A DNA stretch of 64,000 nucleotides, from positions 62,001 through 126,000 of the forward strand of contig NZ_AP023054.1 in the NCBI RefSeq assembly GCF_019703835.1, given 5' to 3'. The stretch's first letter is position 1. Every line of letters begins with the position of its first letter. Origin of the DNA: Thaumasiovibrio subtropicus. GTDB lineage: Bacteria; Pseudomonadota; Gammaproteobacteria; Enterobacterales; Vibrionaceae. The translations under genes were made by a program, and so were the position numbers. Positions 1 through 9,911 of this stretch are shown one piece after another. The notes under the pieces were generated by a model. The model searched no databases. It was not told where the DNA came from and worked only from the letters and a program-made list of their open reading frames with translations.

Positions 1-41
1 ATCTGGTACATTCCCGCCACTGCACCAAATGAGGTATTGAG

Positions 42-683
42 ATGCACACCTGTCCTCTCTGTGAGGCGGCTGACGTCGCACACTATCATCAAGATGCTCG
101 CCGTGATTATTTTCAGTGTCAGCAATGTTCATTGATTTTTGCTGATCCAGATAAACGGCTGGATCCTGCGATGGAAAAAGAGGTCTATGATCAACACGAA
201 AACAACAGTGAAGATCTCGGTTATCGACGCTTTTTATCCCGAGTGGCCACTCCGCTTTTGGATAAACTGCCAGCAGAGTCATTAAAGGGGCTCGATTTTG
301 GTAGTGGGCCCGGACCCACTTTGTCGGTAATGATGTCAGAAGCAGGGCATCAGGTTGCGATATACGACCCGTACTTTGCGCCAGATCGCTCGGTGCTGGC
401 ACAAACGTATGACTTTATTACTTGTACTGAGGCGATTGAGCATTTCTATACGCCTTATCAAGAGTGGCAACAACTGCTTGGTATGTTAAAGCCCGGTGGC
501 TGGCTTGGTATTATGACGAAGCTCGCACTGGATTATGATGCCTTTGCACGTTGGCACTATAAGAATGACCCGACCCACGTCAGCTTCTTTAGCCAAGCGA
601 CGTTCAGTTATCTGGCTGAGCGAGATGGTTTAGACGTTGAGTTTGTTGGAAATGATGTAATTTTGCTGAGGAAACCCCAGTAA
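42..683 (+). CDS. Class I SAM-dependent methyltransferase with N-terminal zinc ribbon
   Basis: A 213-residue cytosolic protein. Two CxxC pairs (C4/C7 and C26/C29) form a probable zinc ribbon. A class I SAM-binding motif LDFGSGPG follows at residues 84-91, then an acidic loop and TEAIEHF, typical of the Methyltransf_11/23 group. The substrate cannot be told from sequence. The start is preceded by GAGGT about 7 bases upstream. The stop codon overlaps the ATG of yihI (TAATG at 681-685), so translation is probably coupled and the two genes share a transcript. The gene before it lies outside the window. The family assignment is secure; the biological role is unknown. Confidence 0.8.
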   Translation: MHTCPLCEAADVAHYHQDARRDYFQCQQCSLIFADPDKRLDPAMEKEVYDQHENNSEDLGYRRFLSRVATPLLDKLPAESLKGLDFGSGPGPTLSVMMSEAGHQVAIYDPYFAPDRSVLAQTYDFITCTEAIEHFYTPYQEWQQLLGMLKPGGWLGIMTKLALDYDAFARWHYKNDPTHVSFFSQATFSYLAERDGLDVEFVGNDVILLRKPQ

Positions 684-1240
684 TGTCACGTAAGAAAAAG
701 ACACGCAAGCTTGGCGCAGAAGGCCCAGCTCAATTTGTAGAAAAATCTGTTTCTCAGAAAGACCAAGATGGTCTAGTGCGTAAGAAAGCGCGTAAACGTA
801 AAGGGCTGAAAGCAGGTAGCCGTCACTCAGCGGAAGAAGTGACCCAACTGAAGGCACAAGGCCAAAAGCGTGACCCACGTTTAGGCAGCAAGAAGCCGAT
901 CCCTTTGGTGATTGAAGACAAGCCGCATCCAAAATCAAACGAAGCGAAGCGCCAACGTAAGCTAAGTGCAGAGCAAGAGTTGATGCAGTTAGAGAATGAT
1001 GCACAACTGAATGCATTGCTTGATCGCATTGAGGAAGGTGAAAACTTAGGGGCTGGCCTACAGAAATCTGTGGATGAAAAACTGGATCGCATCGAGCAAC
1101 TCATGGCGCAACTGGGCCTGCTTGAGGACGCGCCGGAAGAGGAAAGCGAAGACGAGTTTTTCCCATCAGCACCGTTGACTGATGAAGAACGATTCGAGCA
1201 GTTTAATCAACTTGATGTGGATGACTTCGACAAGGAGTAA
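683..1240 (+). CDS. yihI: Der GTPase-activating protein YihI
   Basis: A 185-residue, strongly basic then acidic protein matching YihI, which stimulates the GTPase Der (EngA) and so restrains 50S ribosome assembly. The N-terminal third is rich in Lys and Arg (SRKKKTRK at the start). The conserved segment DPRLGSKKPIPL lies near residues 69-80. A Leu-rich helical stretch and an acidic C-terminal tail follow. It overlaps the methyltransferase stop codon and precedes the DUF2489 gene by 5 bases, forming a three-gene operon that ends at the hairpin near 1801. YihI followed by DUF2489 and hemN is a familiar Vibrio order. Confidence 0.9.
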   Translation: MSRKKKTRKLGAEGPAQFVEKSVSQKDQDGLVRKKARKRKGLKAGSRHSAEEVTQLKAQGQKRDPRLGSKKPIPLVIEDKPHPKSNEAKRQRKLSAEQELMQLENDAQLNALLDRIEEGENLGAGLQKSVDEKLDRIEQLMAQLGLLEDAPEEESEDEFFPSAPLTDEERFEQFNQLDVDDFDKE

Positions 1241-1245
1241 ACGCA

Positions 1246-1731
1246 ATGCCGACATGGTTATGGATTACAGGTTGCATCGTTGTCGCTGTGCTCGCGGGAT
1301 ACGCGGGCATGCTGCTGGCGAAGTTGCACCAGCAAACAAAGCGCCAAGCCGCAATGGAAGAGAAAGCCATTGGGCAGCGTAATTTTAAGCTGTTTGACAG
1401 TATCTTCATTATTGCCCATGCCGGTCGAGAAGCGCAGTGCGATTTGTCGGAAGCTTCCATTCGTTTAGGCGTCCTGTTTGATTTGGTCCAAGGCGATTTA
1501 CGTATCGATTTTGCTGAGGCTTATCCGAACTTGAACACCTTGTATGAGGGTGTGCGTGACATGCCCCGTGGCGATGCGCGTAAAGCGCAGCCGAAGAAAG
1601 AACGGATGCGAAATGATGTGACTCGGATGAAGTTAGAAGCGGAGTTACAAGACAGCATTCACGAAGAGTTGAATGTGATTCTCGCTCGACGTGAAGAGAC
1701 GATGGCGCAGTTGGCACCGTTTGCCGCGTAA
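1246..1731 (+). CDS. DUF2489 family membrane-anchored protein
   Basis: A 161-residue protein with one N-terminal transmembrane helix (about residues 4-24, LWITGCIVVAVLAGYAGMLLA). A largely helical, charged cytosolic part of the DUF2489 type follows, with no catalytic motif visible. It is the third gene of the operon with the upstream methyltransferase and yihI, only 5 bases after yihI. The function of the family is not known. Its position beside yihI and hemN is conserved in Vibrio as far as I recall, which supports it being a real gene rather than a shadow frame. Confidence 0.8.
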   Translation: MPTWLWITGCIVVAVLAGYAGMLLAKLHQQTKRQAAMEEKAIGQRNFKLFDSIFIIAHAGREAQCDLSEASIRLGVLFDLVQGDLRIDFAEAYPNLNTLYEGVRDMPRGDARKAQPKKERMRNDVTRMKLEAELQDSIHEELNVILARREETMAQLAPFAA

Positions 1732-1800
1732 TCATTGCACGTCGCCAATCTACAAATTCGCGATATTTGGTCACAGTCGGTTACACAGGGCGTGATCCTA

Positions 1801-1846
1801 AAGGTCTACAGAGTGTGAGGTTTATGGCACACTGTAGGCCTTTTTT
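1801..1846 (+). terminator. Rho-independent terminator between DUF2489 gene and hemN
   Basis: A stem of about 15 pairs (1801-1817 with 1828-1842, one bulged A and one G-T pair) is followed by a run of six T at 1841-1846. It ends the yihI operon. It lies only 20 bases before the hemN start codon, which is unusual (see findings). Confidence 0.8.
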
Positions 1847-1865
1847 CGTAACTGAACGCGCGTGT

Positions 1866-3239
1866 ATGGATATCGCAAACATTGAATGGGATCAGGCTCT
1901 GATTGAGAAGTACAACTACTCTGGTCCACGTTATACCTCTTACCCAACCGCTCTAGAGTTCTCTACCGACTTTATGGCGGAGCAGTTTGATACAGAGTGC
2001 CAGCGCTATCCCGAGCGTCCATTATCTTTGTATCTGCATATCCCCTTTTGCCATCAGCTTTGTTACTACTGTGGTTGTAATAAAGTGGTGACACGTCATC
2101 GCCATAAAGCAGATCACTACCTTGACGCGCTAAGCAGAGAGATTGATTTACGCGCCACACAATTAGGCCAGCGTTCAGTCACCCAAATTCACTTGGGCGG
2201 TGGTACACCGACGTTTCTCGACGCGGTGCAGATCAGCCGTTTAATGGGGCAATTGCGCCAGCGCTTTCGCATTCAACCTGATGCTGAAATCAGTATTGAA
2301 ATCGATCCGCGTGAGATTGAGTTAGAGATGCTCGACCATCTGCGCCAAGAAGGGTTTAACCGCATCAGTATTGGCGTACAAGACTTCGATAAAACTGTAC
2401 AAGCGCGTATCAACCGTACGCAAGATGAGCAGTTTATTCGAGACATGGTCGCCCGCGCCAAGACCTTGGGTTTTCGTTCGACGAACCTCGATCTTATCTA
2501 TGGGTTACCAATGCAAACCGCGAGCTCGTTTGCTGAGACGTTATCGCAAGTACTGACATTGGATCCGGGGCGTTTGTCTGTGTTCAATTACGCCCACATG
2601 CCACGTATGTTTGCTGCGCAGCGTAAGTTGAAGGATGAAGAAATGCCGGGTGCGACAGAAAAGCTGGCTATCTTACAGCAGACCATTCAAACGCTGACAA
2701 AGGCTGGCTATCAGTTTATTGGTATGGACCATTTTGCTAAGCCAGAGGATAAGCTCGCTGTCGCGCAGCGTGAAGGTGTACTGCATCGAAATTTCCAAGG
2801 TTATACCACGCAGGGTGAGTGTGACTTGCTGGGCTTGGGTGTCTCTGCGATTTCGATGCTTGGCGATAGCTACAGCCAAAACCAGAAAGAGTTGAAGCAT
2901 TACTACGCTGATGTCGAATCTCATCAGCACGCGCTCTGGCGAGGTGTGTCGCTGGATGAGGATGATAAGTTGCGCCGAGAAGTGATCAAATCGTTGATTT
3001 GTAACTTCCAACTGGATATTGCTCAGATTGAGACTGAGTTTGGTATCGAGGTTAAAGACTACTTTGCAGAAGACTTAGCGCTGTTACAGACGTTTATTGA
3101 TGATGGGTTAGTGGTGATGACTGAGCAGTACATTGAGGTTGCGCCGAAGGGACGTTTACTGATCCGCAATATCTGTATGTGTTTCGATAAATACCTGCGT
3201 AAACAGGCGCGTCAGCAGCAGTTTTCACGCGTCATATAA
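1866..3239 (+). CDS. hemN: Oxygen-independent coproporphyrinogen III oxidase (radical SAM)
   Basis: HemN decarboxylates coproporphyrinogen III to protoporphyrinogen IX without oxygen, in the cytosol, for heme synthesis. The radical SAM cysteines are C62, C66 and C69 with C71 following (FCHQLCYYCGC), at the same numbers as in E. coli HemN. GGGTP (SAM-binding) and the C-terminal HemN domain are present. The start at 1866 gives 457 residues, the E. coli length. The open frame reaches upstream to 1767, but only through the terminator hairpin, so the upstream starts are rejected. No clear FNR site was seen. The gene stands alone and ends at the hairpin at 3265. Confidence 0.95.
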   Translation: MDIANIEWDQALIEKYNYSGPRYTSYPTALEFSTDFMAEQFDTECQRYPERPLSLYLHIPFCHQLCYYCGCNKVVTRHRHKADHYLDALSREIDLRATQLGQRSVTQIHLGGGTPTFLDAVQISRLMGQLRQRFRIQPDAEISIEIDPREIELEMLDHLRQEGFNRISIGVQDFDKTVQARINRTQDEQFIRDMVARAKTLGFRSTNLDLIYGLPMQTASSFAETLSQVLTLDPGRLSVFNYAHMPRMFAAQRKLKDEEMPGATEKLAILQQTIQTLTKAGYQFIGMDHFAKPEDKLAVAQREGVLHRNFQGYTTQGECDLLGLGVSAISMLGDSYSQNQKELKHYYADVESHQHALWRGVSLDEDDKLRREVIKSLICNFQLDIAQIETEFGIEVKDYFAEDLALLQTFIDDGLVVMTEQYIEVAPKGRLLIRNICMCFDKYLRKQARQQQFSRVI

Positions 3240-3264
3240 TGAACGCTATCATGCAAAGGAATTA

Positions 3265-3291
3265 AAAGAGGCGCTCATTGAGCGCCTCTTT
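3265..3291. terminator. Bidirectional terminator between hemN and the small minus-strand ORF
   Basis: An 11-pair stem AAAGAGGCGCT/AGCGCCTCTTT with a five-base loop. Short T runs occur in both directions. It serves hemN on the plus strand and the small gene or the add transcript on the minus strand. Confidence 0.75.
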
Positions 3292-3339
3292 GCTAACGGT
3301 GTGATGTCATCCTTGCCATCAGCACTCACGATGTCGGGC

Positions 3340-3468
3340 TTACCAGCCTGTCATTGTGATGGCGGCTACCAAGGCAAGTGTCCCCGCCACTAAGTGATTC
3401 GGGCTCGCCATTGCGGCCTCACTGATCGCTGGGGCTTGCGTTGATAATGAAAATAATCCCTCTAGCAT
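3340..3468 (-). CDS. Possible small hydrophobic peptide (42 residues)
   Basis: An unrecognised small frame read from the ATG at 3468. It has a good ribosome-binding site (GGAG seven bases upstream). The peptide begins MLEGLFSLS, has an Ala/Ser-rich middle, and ends in a single hydrophobic segment LVAGTLALVAAITMTGW that could span a membrane. It lies downstream of add on the same strand, and its own stop is followed by the bidirectional terminator at 3265. A perfect 12-bp hairpin lies 30 bases upstream of its start. Possibilities include a small membrane protein or a type I toxin-like peptide. It could also be non-coding. No homologue comes to mind. Confidence 0.4.
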   Translation of the reverse strand: MLEGLFSLSTQAPAISEAAMASPNHLVAGTLALVAAITMTGW

Positions 3469-3497
3469 GGGTATTCTCCGGCTGTGCGTGAAGACGA

Positions 3498-3525
3498 CAT
3501 CAGGCGCATCGAAATGCGCCTGATG
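3498..3525 (-). other. Perfect 12-bp hairpin in the leader of the small peptide gene
   Basis: The arms CATCAGGCGCAT (3498-3509) and ATGCGCCTGATG (3514-3525) pair perfectly around a four-base loop, UUCG in minus-strand RNA. No T run follows on either strand, so it does not look like a terminator. A weak promoter-like box TACAAT (minus, 3539-3544) would start a transcript about seven bases before the hairpin. Confidence 0.6.
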
Positions 3526-3627
3526 AAAATAAAGCAATATTGTAAACGGCTTTATTGTGCCACAAAACAGAGGTTAAAAACTGAGATCGGTCAATTATTC
3601 ATCGTTTTGTGTCTAGGGAAATGTCAA

Positions 3628-4629
3628 CTAGCGAGCGGCAGCCATCTTTCGAAGCGCTTGTTTCTCGCTTTCAGATAAAAAGGCCATATCAACGCCATTC
3701 AGCAGACATTGACGGATATCAGCGTCAGACAGTCCGGCTTTTGGCGCCATGACTTCAAGCTCATGCGGTAATTCAATGCCTTCAACGGCAGGATCATCCG
3801 TGTTTAGGCTGACACGAATACCATGACTTAAGAATTGACGGATCGGGTGTGCGTCTAAGCTTGCCACTGTGCTGGTTTGCAAGTTAGATGTCAGGCAGGA
3901 CTCGATACCAATTTTTTGCTCAGCAAGGTAATCCATCAAAGCGGGATCTTCGATGGCTTTTACACCATGACCGATACGCTCGGCACCCAGTTCTTTAATG
4001 GCTTGCCACATACTTTCTGCACCCGCAGCTTCACCCGCATGCACGGTAACGCGTAAGCCTGCATCACGCACCTGTTTGAAGTGTGAAACGAACTGTGTAC
4101 CAGGCTGACCGAGTTCGTCACCGGCTAAATCAATCGCTACAAGGTGATCTTTTTGGGTCAGTAGGCCGTCGAGTTCTTTCTGGCAAGCATCAATACCAAA
4201 TGTGCGGCTCATGATACCGATAAGGTTTGTTTTCACGCCAAAATCGCGGCTACCCGCCTGAACACCATCAACCACGGCTTCAACAACACCCGCAACAGGT
4301 AAGTTGTGCTTCATTGCCATGTAGTAGGGTGAGAAGCGAAGTTCTGCATAATCAATGCTCGCGTTGAGCGCATCCTGCACGTTTTCGTAAGCAATGCGGC
4401 GACATGCCTCTAAGTCGCCCAATACCGCAACCCCCCAATCTAGTTTTGAGAGGAAAGCCACCAAACTGGGCTCGTTTTCTACCACTTGTACGTGAGGGCG
4501 TAAGGCTTCTAAGTTATCGGCAGGAAGCGCAATACCAAATTGCTGACCAAGTTCAAGAATGGTCTGACTGCGAACATTGCCATCAAGGTGGCGATGCAGG
4601 TCAGTGATAGGGAGGTCTTTGTAGTTCAT
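3628..4629 (-). CDS. add: Adenosine deaminase
   Basis: Hydrolyses adenosine and deoxyadenosine to inosine and deoxyinosine plus ammonia; cytosolic zinc enzyme of purine salvage. The zinc ligands HRH (H12, H14), the HAGEAAG motif with catalytic Glu, and SLNTDDPA with the metal-binding Asp pair are all visible. The start at 4629 gives 333 residues, the E. coli length, with AAGGAAG upstream. An open frame continues upstream to 4743 but overlaps the preceding gene and lacks homology. The gene lies 79 bases after the GGDEF-EAL gene on the same strand, so the two may be co-transcribed. Confidence 0.95.
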   Translation of the reverse strand: MNYKDLPITDLHRHLDGNVRSQTILELGQQFGIALPADNLEALRPHVQVVENEPSLVAFLSKLDWGVAVLGDLEACRRIAYENVQDALNASIDYAELRFSPYYMAMKHNLPVAGVVEAVVDGVQAGSRDFGVKTNLIGIMSRTFGIDACQKELDGLLTQKDHLVAIDLAGDELGQPGTQFVSHFKQVRDAGLRVTVHAGEAAGAESMWQAIKELGAERIGHGVKAIEDPALMDYLAEQKIGIESCLTSNLQTSTVASLDAHPIRQFLSHGIRVSLNTDDPAVEGIELPHELEVMAPKAGLSDADIRQCLLNGVDMAFLSESEKQALRKMAAAR

Positions 4630-4708
4630 CGTTGTGCTTCCTTTATACCAACTAGGGATTGGCGCCTGAGTATAGATAAACTGTAGTGATAAATCAGCGG
4701 CTTTGGGC

Positions 4709-7270
4709 TTACATTTGGTCGTTATACGGAGATATTCTGCCAATGTTTACTTTAAGTGTTGGCCATTGAGAGAGAGGTAGCGGCTTACTGTAGAGGAAGC
4801 CTTGCGCGTTATGACACCCCAGTTTATTCAGTAATGCGGCTTGTGCAGGGGTTTCTACCCCCTCGGCGACAATTTCTGCCCCAAAGCCTTTAGTCATATT
4901 GATGATCGCACTGACGATGTTTCGACGCTGGGCATCGTCGTTCAAATCGCTAATGAAGGAGCGATCGATTTTCACCTTGTTAAACGGCAATTGATTGAGA
5001 TAGGCGAGTGATGAATAACCGGTACCAAAGTCATCGATGGCTATTTTAACGCCGAGGCGACGAATTTGATGAAGGACGGTGATCATTTGACTGTTGTTGC
5101 TGGCCAAACGTGACTCAGTGATCTCCAAGGTCAAAGATTGTGGGCTGATCTCCGTTTGTCGAATGACATCCTTTAATTGCTCAACAAAATCTGACTGCAT
5201 CAGTTGGCGTACTGAGAGATTGACGTGCATGGAGAAGTCTTGCGGCCACTCGCCACTGTCTATGTTTTGCTGGGTGTCCTGACAAGCTTTAAGTAGCACT
5301 TGTCGACCGATGTCGACAATCATCCCATTCTCCTCCGCAAGGGGGATGAAACTGCCTGGTGGAACAAGGCCTCGGCTAGGACTTTGCCAACGTACTAAGG
5401 CTTCGGCACCATGAATACAGCCATCTTTCAATGACACCACGGGTTGATAAAAATTGCAGAACTCATGGTTCTCGATCGCTCGACTCATCTCCGTTGTCAG
5501 ACGTGTCTTCGCCATGGTTTCATCAGCCATAAAGGGTTCAAAGCTGCTGATTCGACTGCTTTCTTGGAATTTGGCCTTGCTCAGTGCCAAACTCGCATTG
5601 CGTAACCATTCTACTTCGGTATTGGGTTTGAGTGTGCCAGACACCAGACCGATCGAAATTTGAATCACCACCTCATCATCATAAATACGAAACGGCTGAA
5701 TAAACATATCGACTAAGGCGCGGGCGAACTCTTCTGTTGCTGCTGGCGTGGCGAGGTCGGGATGGAAAACTGCAAACTCATCCCCACCGATACGGGCTAA
5801 AGTGACATCAGTCGGTAAGCGCGCCTTGAGGCGGCGCGCAATGGCCACCAGTAACCGATCACCGGTGAGATGTCCCAGGCTATCGTTAATGCTACGAAAC
5901 GCATTGAGGTCGAGTAAGTAGAGAGCAGAATACTGTTTTTTCAGTGATGGTTTGCGCATTTCATCGAGCAAACCTTCGCGGCTGAAGAGCTCGGTCAGTG
6001 AATCATAAAGCACTTGCTTGCGGAGTGTGAAGAAGGAGTGCTGCAAACGTGCGGACATGTCTCGGAATGCAGAGGTCAGCATTGCCGTCTCTTTGAGTCG
6101 CACATTGGATTTAATTTGGTACTCCCAACTGCCATCGGCAAGACGGCGTGCCGCGTTGGCGATTTCAATCACGGGTTGAGTCAAGCGGGATATGAGCATC
6201 AATGCGGTCAACAGGCCAATGACAGCAAACACTGCAACCGATGCCAAGCCTGCGCGTTGAATTGCAGGTACTTCACCCAAAAGTGCCTTTTCAGAGATGC
6301 TCACCAAGATATACCAGTTCAGTCCATGGCTATCTTTATAAGGCACTAGCAGATTGAAGAAGCGTTTTTCGTCAATGATGAGGTCAAACTCTTGAACGTC
6401 ATACAGTGGTGCTCCTAACAGAGACTCAATGTGTGCCCCTGTCGCCGCAATGACAGCGTTGTTGCTCTCTTTCGCATGGCGTCGCTGGCCATCATTGATC
6501 ATCCCATAGCCATCTTTAGAGCTGGCAATTAAGCGCCCTTGATGATCCATGATATAGGTGAGTCCACTGTAGCTAATGCTGTGGTCGGCAAGGAAACGGT
6601 TGATGTGATTCAGCTTTATATCTGTGGCAAGGACACCCGCGAACTTGTCGTCTTTGAAGACAGGTGATGAGCCTGTGATGGTGATTTCCTGCTTTTCATC
6701 AGCATTGGTGTAAATCGATGACCATTTTGAGCTGAGATAGGTGGCTGCGGGGACATACCAAGGGCGTATTGTGGGGTCATACCCTTCATACTGGAAACTC
6801 GGAGTCGGTGTTAGTTCGAGCCCTTTGTAAATGTTGAGCGACATGTCAGTGCGTTTATCTTTCAACATTAACGAGATGGAGTCGTCATCGTTAATTCGAT
6901 AGCCGAGATAGAGCCCATCTTCGGTGCCATAACTGATCACGCTGATCTGCGGAAACTCTTCGCGGTAGTCTTTGTACATATTGAGAAGATAGCCATCGAG
7001 TTTCTCGAGGCTATCTTGCGTATGTAAACCGAAGCGCTCGATGGAGTCGCGCATGGCGTTGTTGGCCGCAAATGGCGCAAATAGAAAGGCGTTGAGCTCG
7101 GTAGTGATATTGTCGGCATAGGAATGAAGTAACCGCGTACTCATCTCATCCAACATGCGCTGATTACTGCTGTGTTGAGCAGCGGCAATAATGCCGAGAG
7201 TGACTACCAGAAGAACAACAAAAGGTAGCATGACGGCTGTGCGCAATGGGAGTAGGCGAGGATACTTCAT
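4709..7270 (-). CDS. Membrane-bound GGDEF-EAL cyclic di-GMP enzyme with periplasmic sensor
   Basis: An 853-residue inner-membrane signalling protein. A transmembrane helix lies near residues 13-30, then a large periplasmic dCache-like sensor (about 40-330) and a second helix near 338-358. A HAMP linker, a GGDEF domain (about 425-590) and an EAL domain (about 600-840) follow. The GGDEF signature is intact ([11 protein letters not shown]). The EAL domain keeps its catalytic residues: EALVRW, the Asn of [24 protein letters not shown] and AEGVET. Both synthesis and hydrolysis of c-di-GMP are therefore possible. It follows glnG by 78 bases with no obvious terminator between. The ligand of the sensor is unknown; dCache domains often bind amino acids or related metabolites. 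Confidence 0.9.
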   Translation of the reverse strand: MKYPRLLPLRTAVMLPFVVLLVVTLGIIAAAQHSSNQRMLDEMSTRLLHSYADNITTELNAFLFAPFAANNAMRDSIERFGLHTQDSLEKLDGYLLNMYKDYREEFPQISVISYGTEDGLYLGYRINDDDSISLMLKDKRTDMSLNIYKGLELTPTPSFQYEGYDPTIRPWYVPAATYLSSKWSSIYTNADEKQEITITGSSPVFKDDKFAGVLATDIKLNHINRFLADHSISYSGLTYIMDHQGRLIASSKDGYGMINDGQRRHAKESNNAVIAATGAHIESLLGAPLYDVQEFDLIIDEKRFFNLLVPYKDSHGLNWYILVSISEKALLGEVPAIQRAGLASVAVFAVIGLLTALMLISRLTQPVIEIANAARRLADGSWEYQIKSNVRLKETAMLTSAFRDMSARLQHSFFTLRKQVLYDSLTELFSREGLLDEMRKPSLKKQYSALYLLDLNAFRSINDSLGHLTGDRLLVAIARRLKARLPTDVTLARIGGDEFAVFHPDLATPAATEEFARALVDMFIQPFRIYDDEVVIQISIGLVSGTLKPNTEVEWLRNASLALSKAKFQESSRISSFEPFMADETMAKTRLTTEMSRAIENHEFCNFYQPVVSLKDGCIHGAEALVRWQSPSRGLVPPGSFIPLAEENGMIVDIGRQVLLKACQDTQQNIDSGEWPQDFSMHVNLSVRQLMQSDFVEQLKDVIRQTEISPQSLTLEITESRLASNNSQMITVLHQIRRLGVKIAIDDFGTGYSSLAYLNQLPFNKVKIDRSFISDLNDDAQRRNIVSAIINMTKGFGAEIVAEGVETPAQAALLNKLGCHNAQGFLYSKPLPLSQWPTLKVNIGRISPYNDQM

Positions 7271-7348
7271 CGAATAAGGATAATCTCTCAGAGTTAGTGC
7301 GGCACATTTTTACCATAAATTAACAACTGAGGGCAGACCTTTTACACC

Positions 7349-8764
7349 CTAATCTGTCTCTAAATTGAGCTCTTTCAATTTACGGGTGAGTGTATTGCGG
7401 CCCCAGCCAAGTAATTTCGCCGCTTCTTGCTTGTGTCCATGAGTATAGTCTAACGCCACCGATAGGAGTATTTTCTCGAACTCAGGCAGTGCGTCATGTA
7501 ACAGGTTATCTTGCCCCTTGTGTAACGCCTGATTGGCCCACTGTGCCAACAACTGTTGCCAAGTTTCGCCCGCTGCATCTTCTCCGGGAGCTGGCGCAGG
7601 GTTGAGTAACTCAGGGGGGAGATCGTTAGGCAATATCTCATTGCCACTTGCCATGACCGTTAACCACCGACAGGTGTTTTCCAATTGACGCACATTGCCT
7701 GGCCAATCCAGCTCTGAAAGCAACACGCTGGTGTCGGGATGAAGGGATTTCACTTCCACCCCTAGCTCGTTTGAAGCCCGTTTTAAGAAGTGTTCTGTGA
7801 GTTGAGGAATATCTTGACGACGATCTTTGAGCGCAGGCAGATGAACGCGAATGACATTGAGGCGGTGGAAGAGGTCTTCACGAAAATCGCCATCGGCCAC
7901 TTGCTTCTCGAGGTTTTGGTGGGTAGCGGCAATGATACGCACATCCACTTCGACAGGCGAGTGGCCGCCCACCCGATAGAATTGGCCGTCAGCAAGCACG
8001 CGAAGTAATCGGGTTTGAATATCGAGGGGCATATCCCCAATTTCATCTAAAAACAGTGTACCGCCATTGGCTTGCTCGAATCGCCCTTGGCGAACGTTGT
8101 TGGCGCCAGTGAATGCGCCTTTCTCATGACCAAAGAGTTCAGACTCAATCAGATCTTTTGGTATCGCCGCCATGTTCAGGGCGATAAACGATTTCTTGGC
8201 ACGCGGGCTGTGACGATGCAGTGCGTGGGCAACGAGTTCTTTACCTGTACCAGACTCGCCATTAATCAACACTGAGATAGATGAGCGCGAGAGGCGGCCA
8301 ATTGCACGAAATACTTCTTGCATGGCAGGGGCTTCGCCAATGATCTCCGGTGCAGCCTTTTCATCCTTATTCGGTTGTTGTTGGCGTTTTTGCTCTTGGC
8401 TATGGGTGAGGGCCCGTTCGACGAGGGTGAGGGCTTCATCGATATCGAAGGGTTTGGGTAAGTATTCAAATGCACCACGTTGGTACGCGTTGACGGCAGC
8501 ATCGAGATCTGAGTGTGCCGTCATGATGATGACGGGTAACGTGGGATACTGGCTTTGCAAATGCTTGAGGAGTGATAAGCCGTCGGTGCCCGGCATACGA
8601 ATATCGGAGACCAAGACATCGGGTACGCTGCGTTCGAGTGCATCAATGGCACTATCGGCATCGGCAAATGTCTCGCAGAGAATATTGGCTGCGGAGAGCG
8701 TTTTCTCTAAAACCCAGCGAATTGAACTGTCGTCGTCGACGACCCAAACAATCCCTCTACTCAT
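7349..8764 (-). CDS. glnG: Nitrogen regulation response regulator NtrC
   Basis: A 471-residue sigma-54 activator. The receiver domain has the phosphoacceptor D54 (LVSDIRMPG) and the acidic pocket VVDDD. The AAA+ domain has Walker A GESGTGKE and the sigma-54-contacting loop GAFTGA. The C-terminal Fis-type helix-turn-helix is [20 protein letters not shown]. Phosphorylated by GlnL under nitrogen limitation, it activates glnA and other sigma-54 promoters. It starts 24 bases after glnL, so the pair forms an operon. NtrC-type sites in front of glnA and glnL (see those entries) fit autoregulation. Confidence 0.96.
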   Translation of the reverse strand: MSRGIVWVVDDDSSIRWVLEKTLSAANILCETFADADSAIDALERSVPDVLVSDIRMPGTDGLSLLKHLQSQYPTLPVIIMTAHSDLDAAVNAYQRGAFEYLPKPFDIDEALTLVERALTHSQEQKRQQQPNKDEKAAPEIIGEAPAMQEVFRAIGRLSRSSISVLINGESGTGKELVAHALHRHSPRAKKSFIALNMAAIPKDLIESELFGHEKGAFTGANNVRQGRFEQANGGTLFLDEIGDMPLDIQTRLLRVLADGQFYRVGGHSPVEVDVRIIAATHQNLEKQVADGDFREDLFHRLNVIRVHLPALKDRRQDIPQLTEHFLKRASNELGVEVKSLHPDTSVLLSELDWPGNVRQLENTCRWLTVMASGNEILPNDLPPELLNPAPAPGEDAAGETWQQLLAQWANQALHKGQDNLLHDALPEFEKILLSVALDYTHGHKQEAAKLLGWGRNTLTRKLKELNLETD

Positions 8765-8788
8765 AGTGAATCCTTGTGTTTGTCATTA

Positions 8789-9838
8789 TTATTTTATTGG
8801 CAGGTAGAAAGTGAACTTGGTATGGCCGGGCCAACTCGTCACTTCAATTTTGCCTTTATGTTGGTCTATCAAATTCTGTGCGATGGAAAGGCCGAGGCCA
8901 GTACCACCTTCTCGCCCGGTCACCATGGGGTAGAACAGGGTATCTTGAATGTCTTGAGGAATACCGGGGCCATCATCTATCACTTCAATCTTGGCAGCCA
9001 AGCGGTAGCGGGTGCCATGAATCAAGGTTTGGTAATCCGTGCGAGTTTTGAGTGTGATGGTGCCGCCACTCACTTGCTTGAGTGCCAGCGCCGCATTGCT
9101 GACGACATTGAGCAAGGCTTGATGAATTTGATCATCATCCATCTCAAAGTCTGGCAGGCTCGGGTCATAATCGCGAACAATGTGAATGCGTTCGCCCGCT
9201 TCCAAACTGACAAGTTGGCGGACCTTTTCAAGAATCTGGTGAATGTTGTGGAGCGACTTTTGCCCTGGGCGTTGTGGGCCAAGGAGGCGATCCACTAAGT
9301 TACGTAAGCGGTCGGCCTGCTCGATAATGATTTGGGTATACTCTTTCAAACTCGGGTCTGGGAGCATCTTTTCTAACAATTGAGCGGCACCACGCAAACC
9401 GCCGAGCGGGTTCTTTATTTCATGGGCAAGACCGCGAACGAGCTCTTTGGCTGCTTGTTGCTGGGCATGTTGCACCAGCTCTTGGCTGATACGGCGCTGT
9501 TTTACGATCGGTTTTAGCTCCAGCAAAATCATGAGTTGTTTTTTCCACGACATCGGTGAAGCGTTGAGCTCAACAATGGTGGGTTGGCCGTCAATGACAA
9601 AGGTGACTTCACCATCGCAGAACCCTTGACCAGAAGATAAGGTGTCTTCAATCAGGCTCAAGTCGAGCGACGTATGTTGAAAAAGCTGTCGAAAGTTATG
9701 GCCGCTCAATTTTCGCTGACTAAGCGAAAATAGCTGCTCTGCCGCGCTGTTGACAAAGTTAATGTTCATTTCTTCATCGAGCAGCAGCAGTGCGGTGGTT
9801 TGATTGTTCAGTATTGCCTGCGTCAGATCTATCGTCAC
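8789..9838 (-). CDS. glnL: Nitrogen regulation sensor histidine kinase NtrB
   Basis: A cytosolic sensor kinase/phosphatase controlled by PII. The PAS domain covers about residues 10-75. The phospho-acceptor H139 lies in [12 protein letters not shown]. The ATPase domain has the N box, [12 protein letters not shown] and [11 protein letters not shown]. The GTG start at 9838, preceded by AAGGAGG, gives 349 residues and places the histidine at 139 exactly as in E. coli. The longer open frame up to 9940 would read through the NtrC operator and is rejected. It is transcribed from its own promoter region downstream of the DUF4124 gene. Confidence 0.95.
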   Translation of the reverse strand: MTIDLTQAILNNQTTALLLLDEEMNINFVNSAAEQLFSLSQRKLSGHNFRQLFQHTSLDLSLIEDTLSSGQGFCDGEVTFVIDGQPTIVELNASPMSWKKQLMILLELKPIVKQRRISQELVQHAQQQAAKELVRGLAHEIKNPLGGLRGAAQLLEKMLPDPSLKEYTQIIIEQADRLRNLVDRLLGPQRPGQKSLHNIHQILEKVRQLVSLEAGERIHIVRDYDPSLPDFEMDDDQIHQALLNVVSNAALALKQVSGGTITLKTRTDYQTLIHGTRYRLAAKIEVIDDGPGIPQDIQDTLFYPMVTGREGGTGLGLSIAQNLIDQHKGKIEVTSWPGHTKFTFYLPIK

Positions 9839-9855
9839 GGGATTGCCTCCTTGCC

Positions 9856-9878
9856 ACTTGCACCAACATGGTGCAAGT
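9856..9878 (-). promoter_or_regulatory. NtrC operator at the glnL promoter
   Basis: A 23-base palindrome with perfect 10-base arms ACTTGCACCA/TGGTGCAAGT around three bases. It contains the NtrC consensus TGCACCA-N3-TGGTGCA without mismatch. It lies 18-40 bases upstream of the glnL GTG. A sigma-70-like -10 box TACACT (minus, 9879-9884) abuts it. NtrC bound here would block the promoter, as known for glnL in enteric bacteria. The site is seen directly; the repression is inference. Confidence 0.85.
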
Positions 9879-9911
9879 AGTGTAACGTGATAGTGACCGA
9901 CGGGAAAAGGA

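Noticed and set aside
8322..8807. 161-codon frame antisense to glnG
   Set aside because: It lies wholly on the opposite strand of a well-conserved gene and reads as low-complexity Ser/Arg-rich sequence, typical of a shadow frame.
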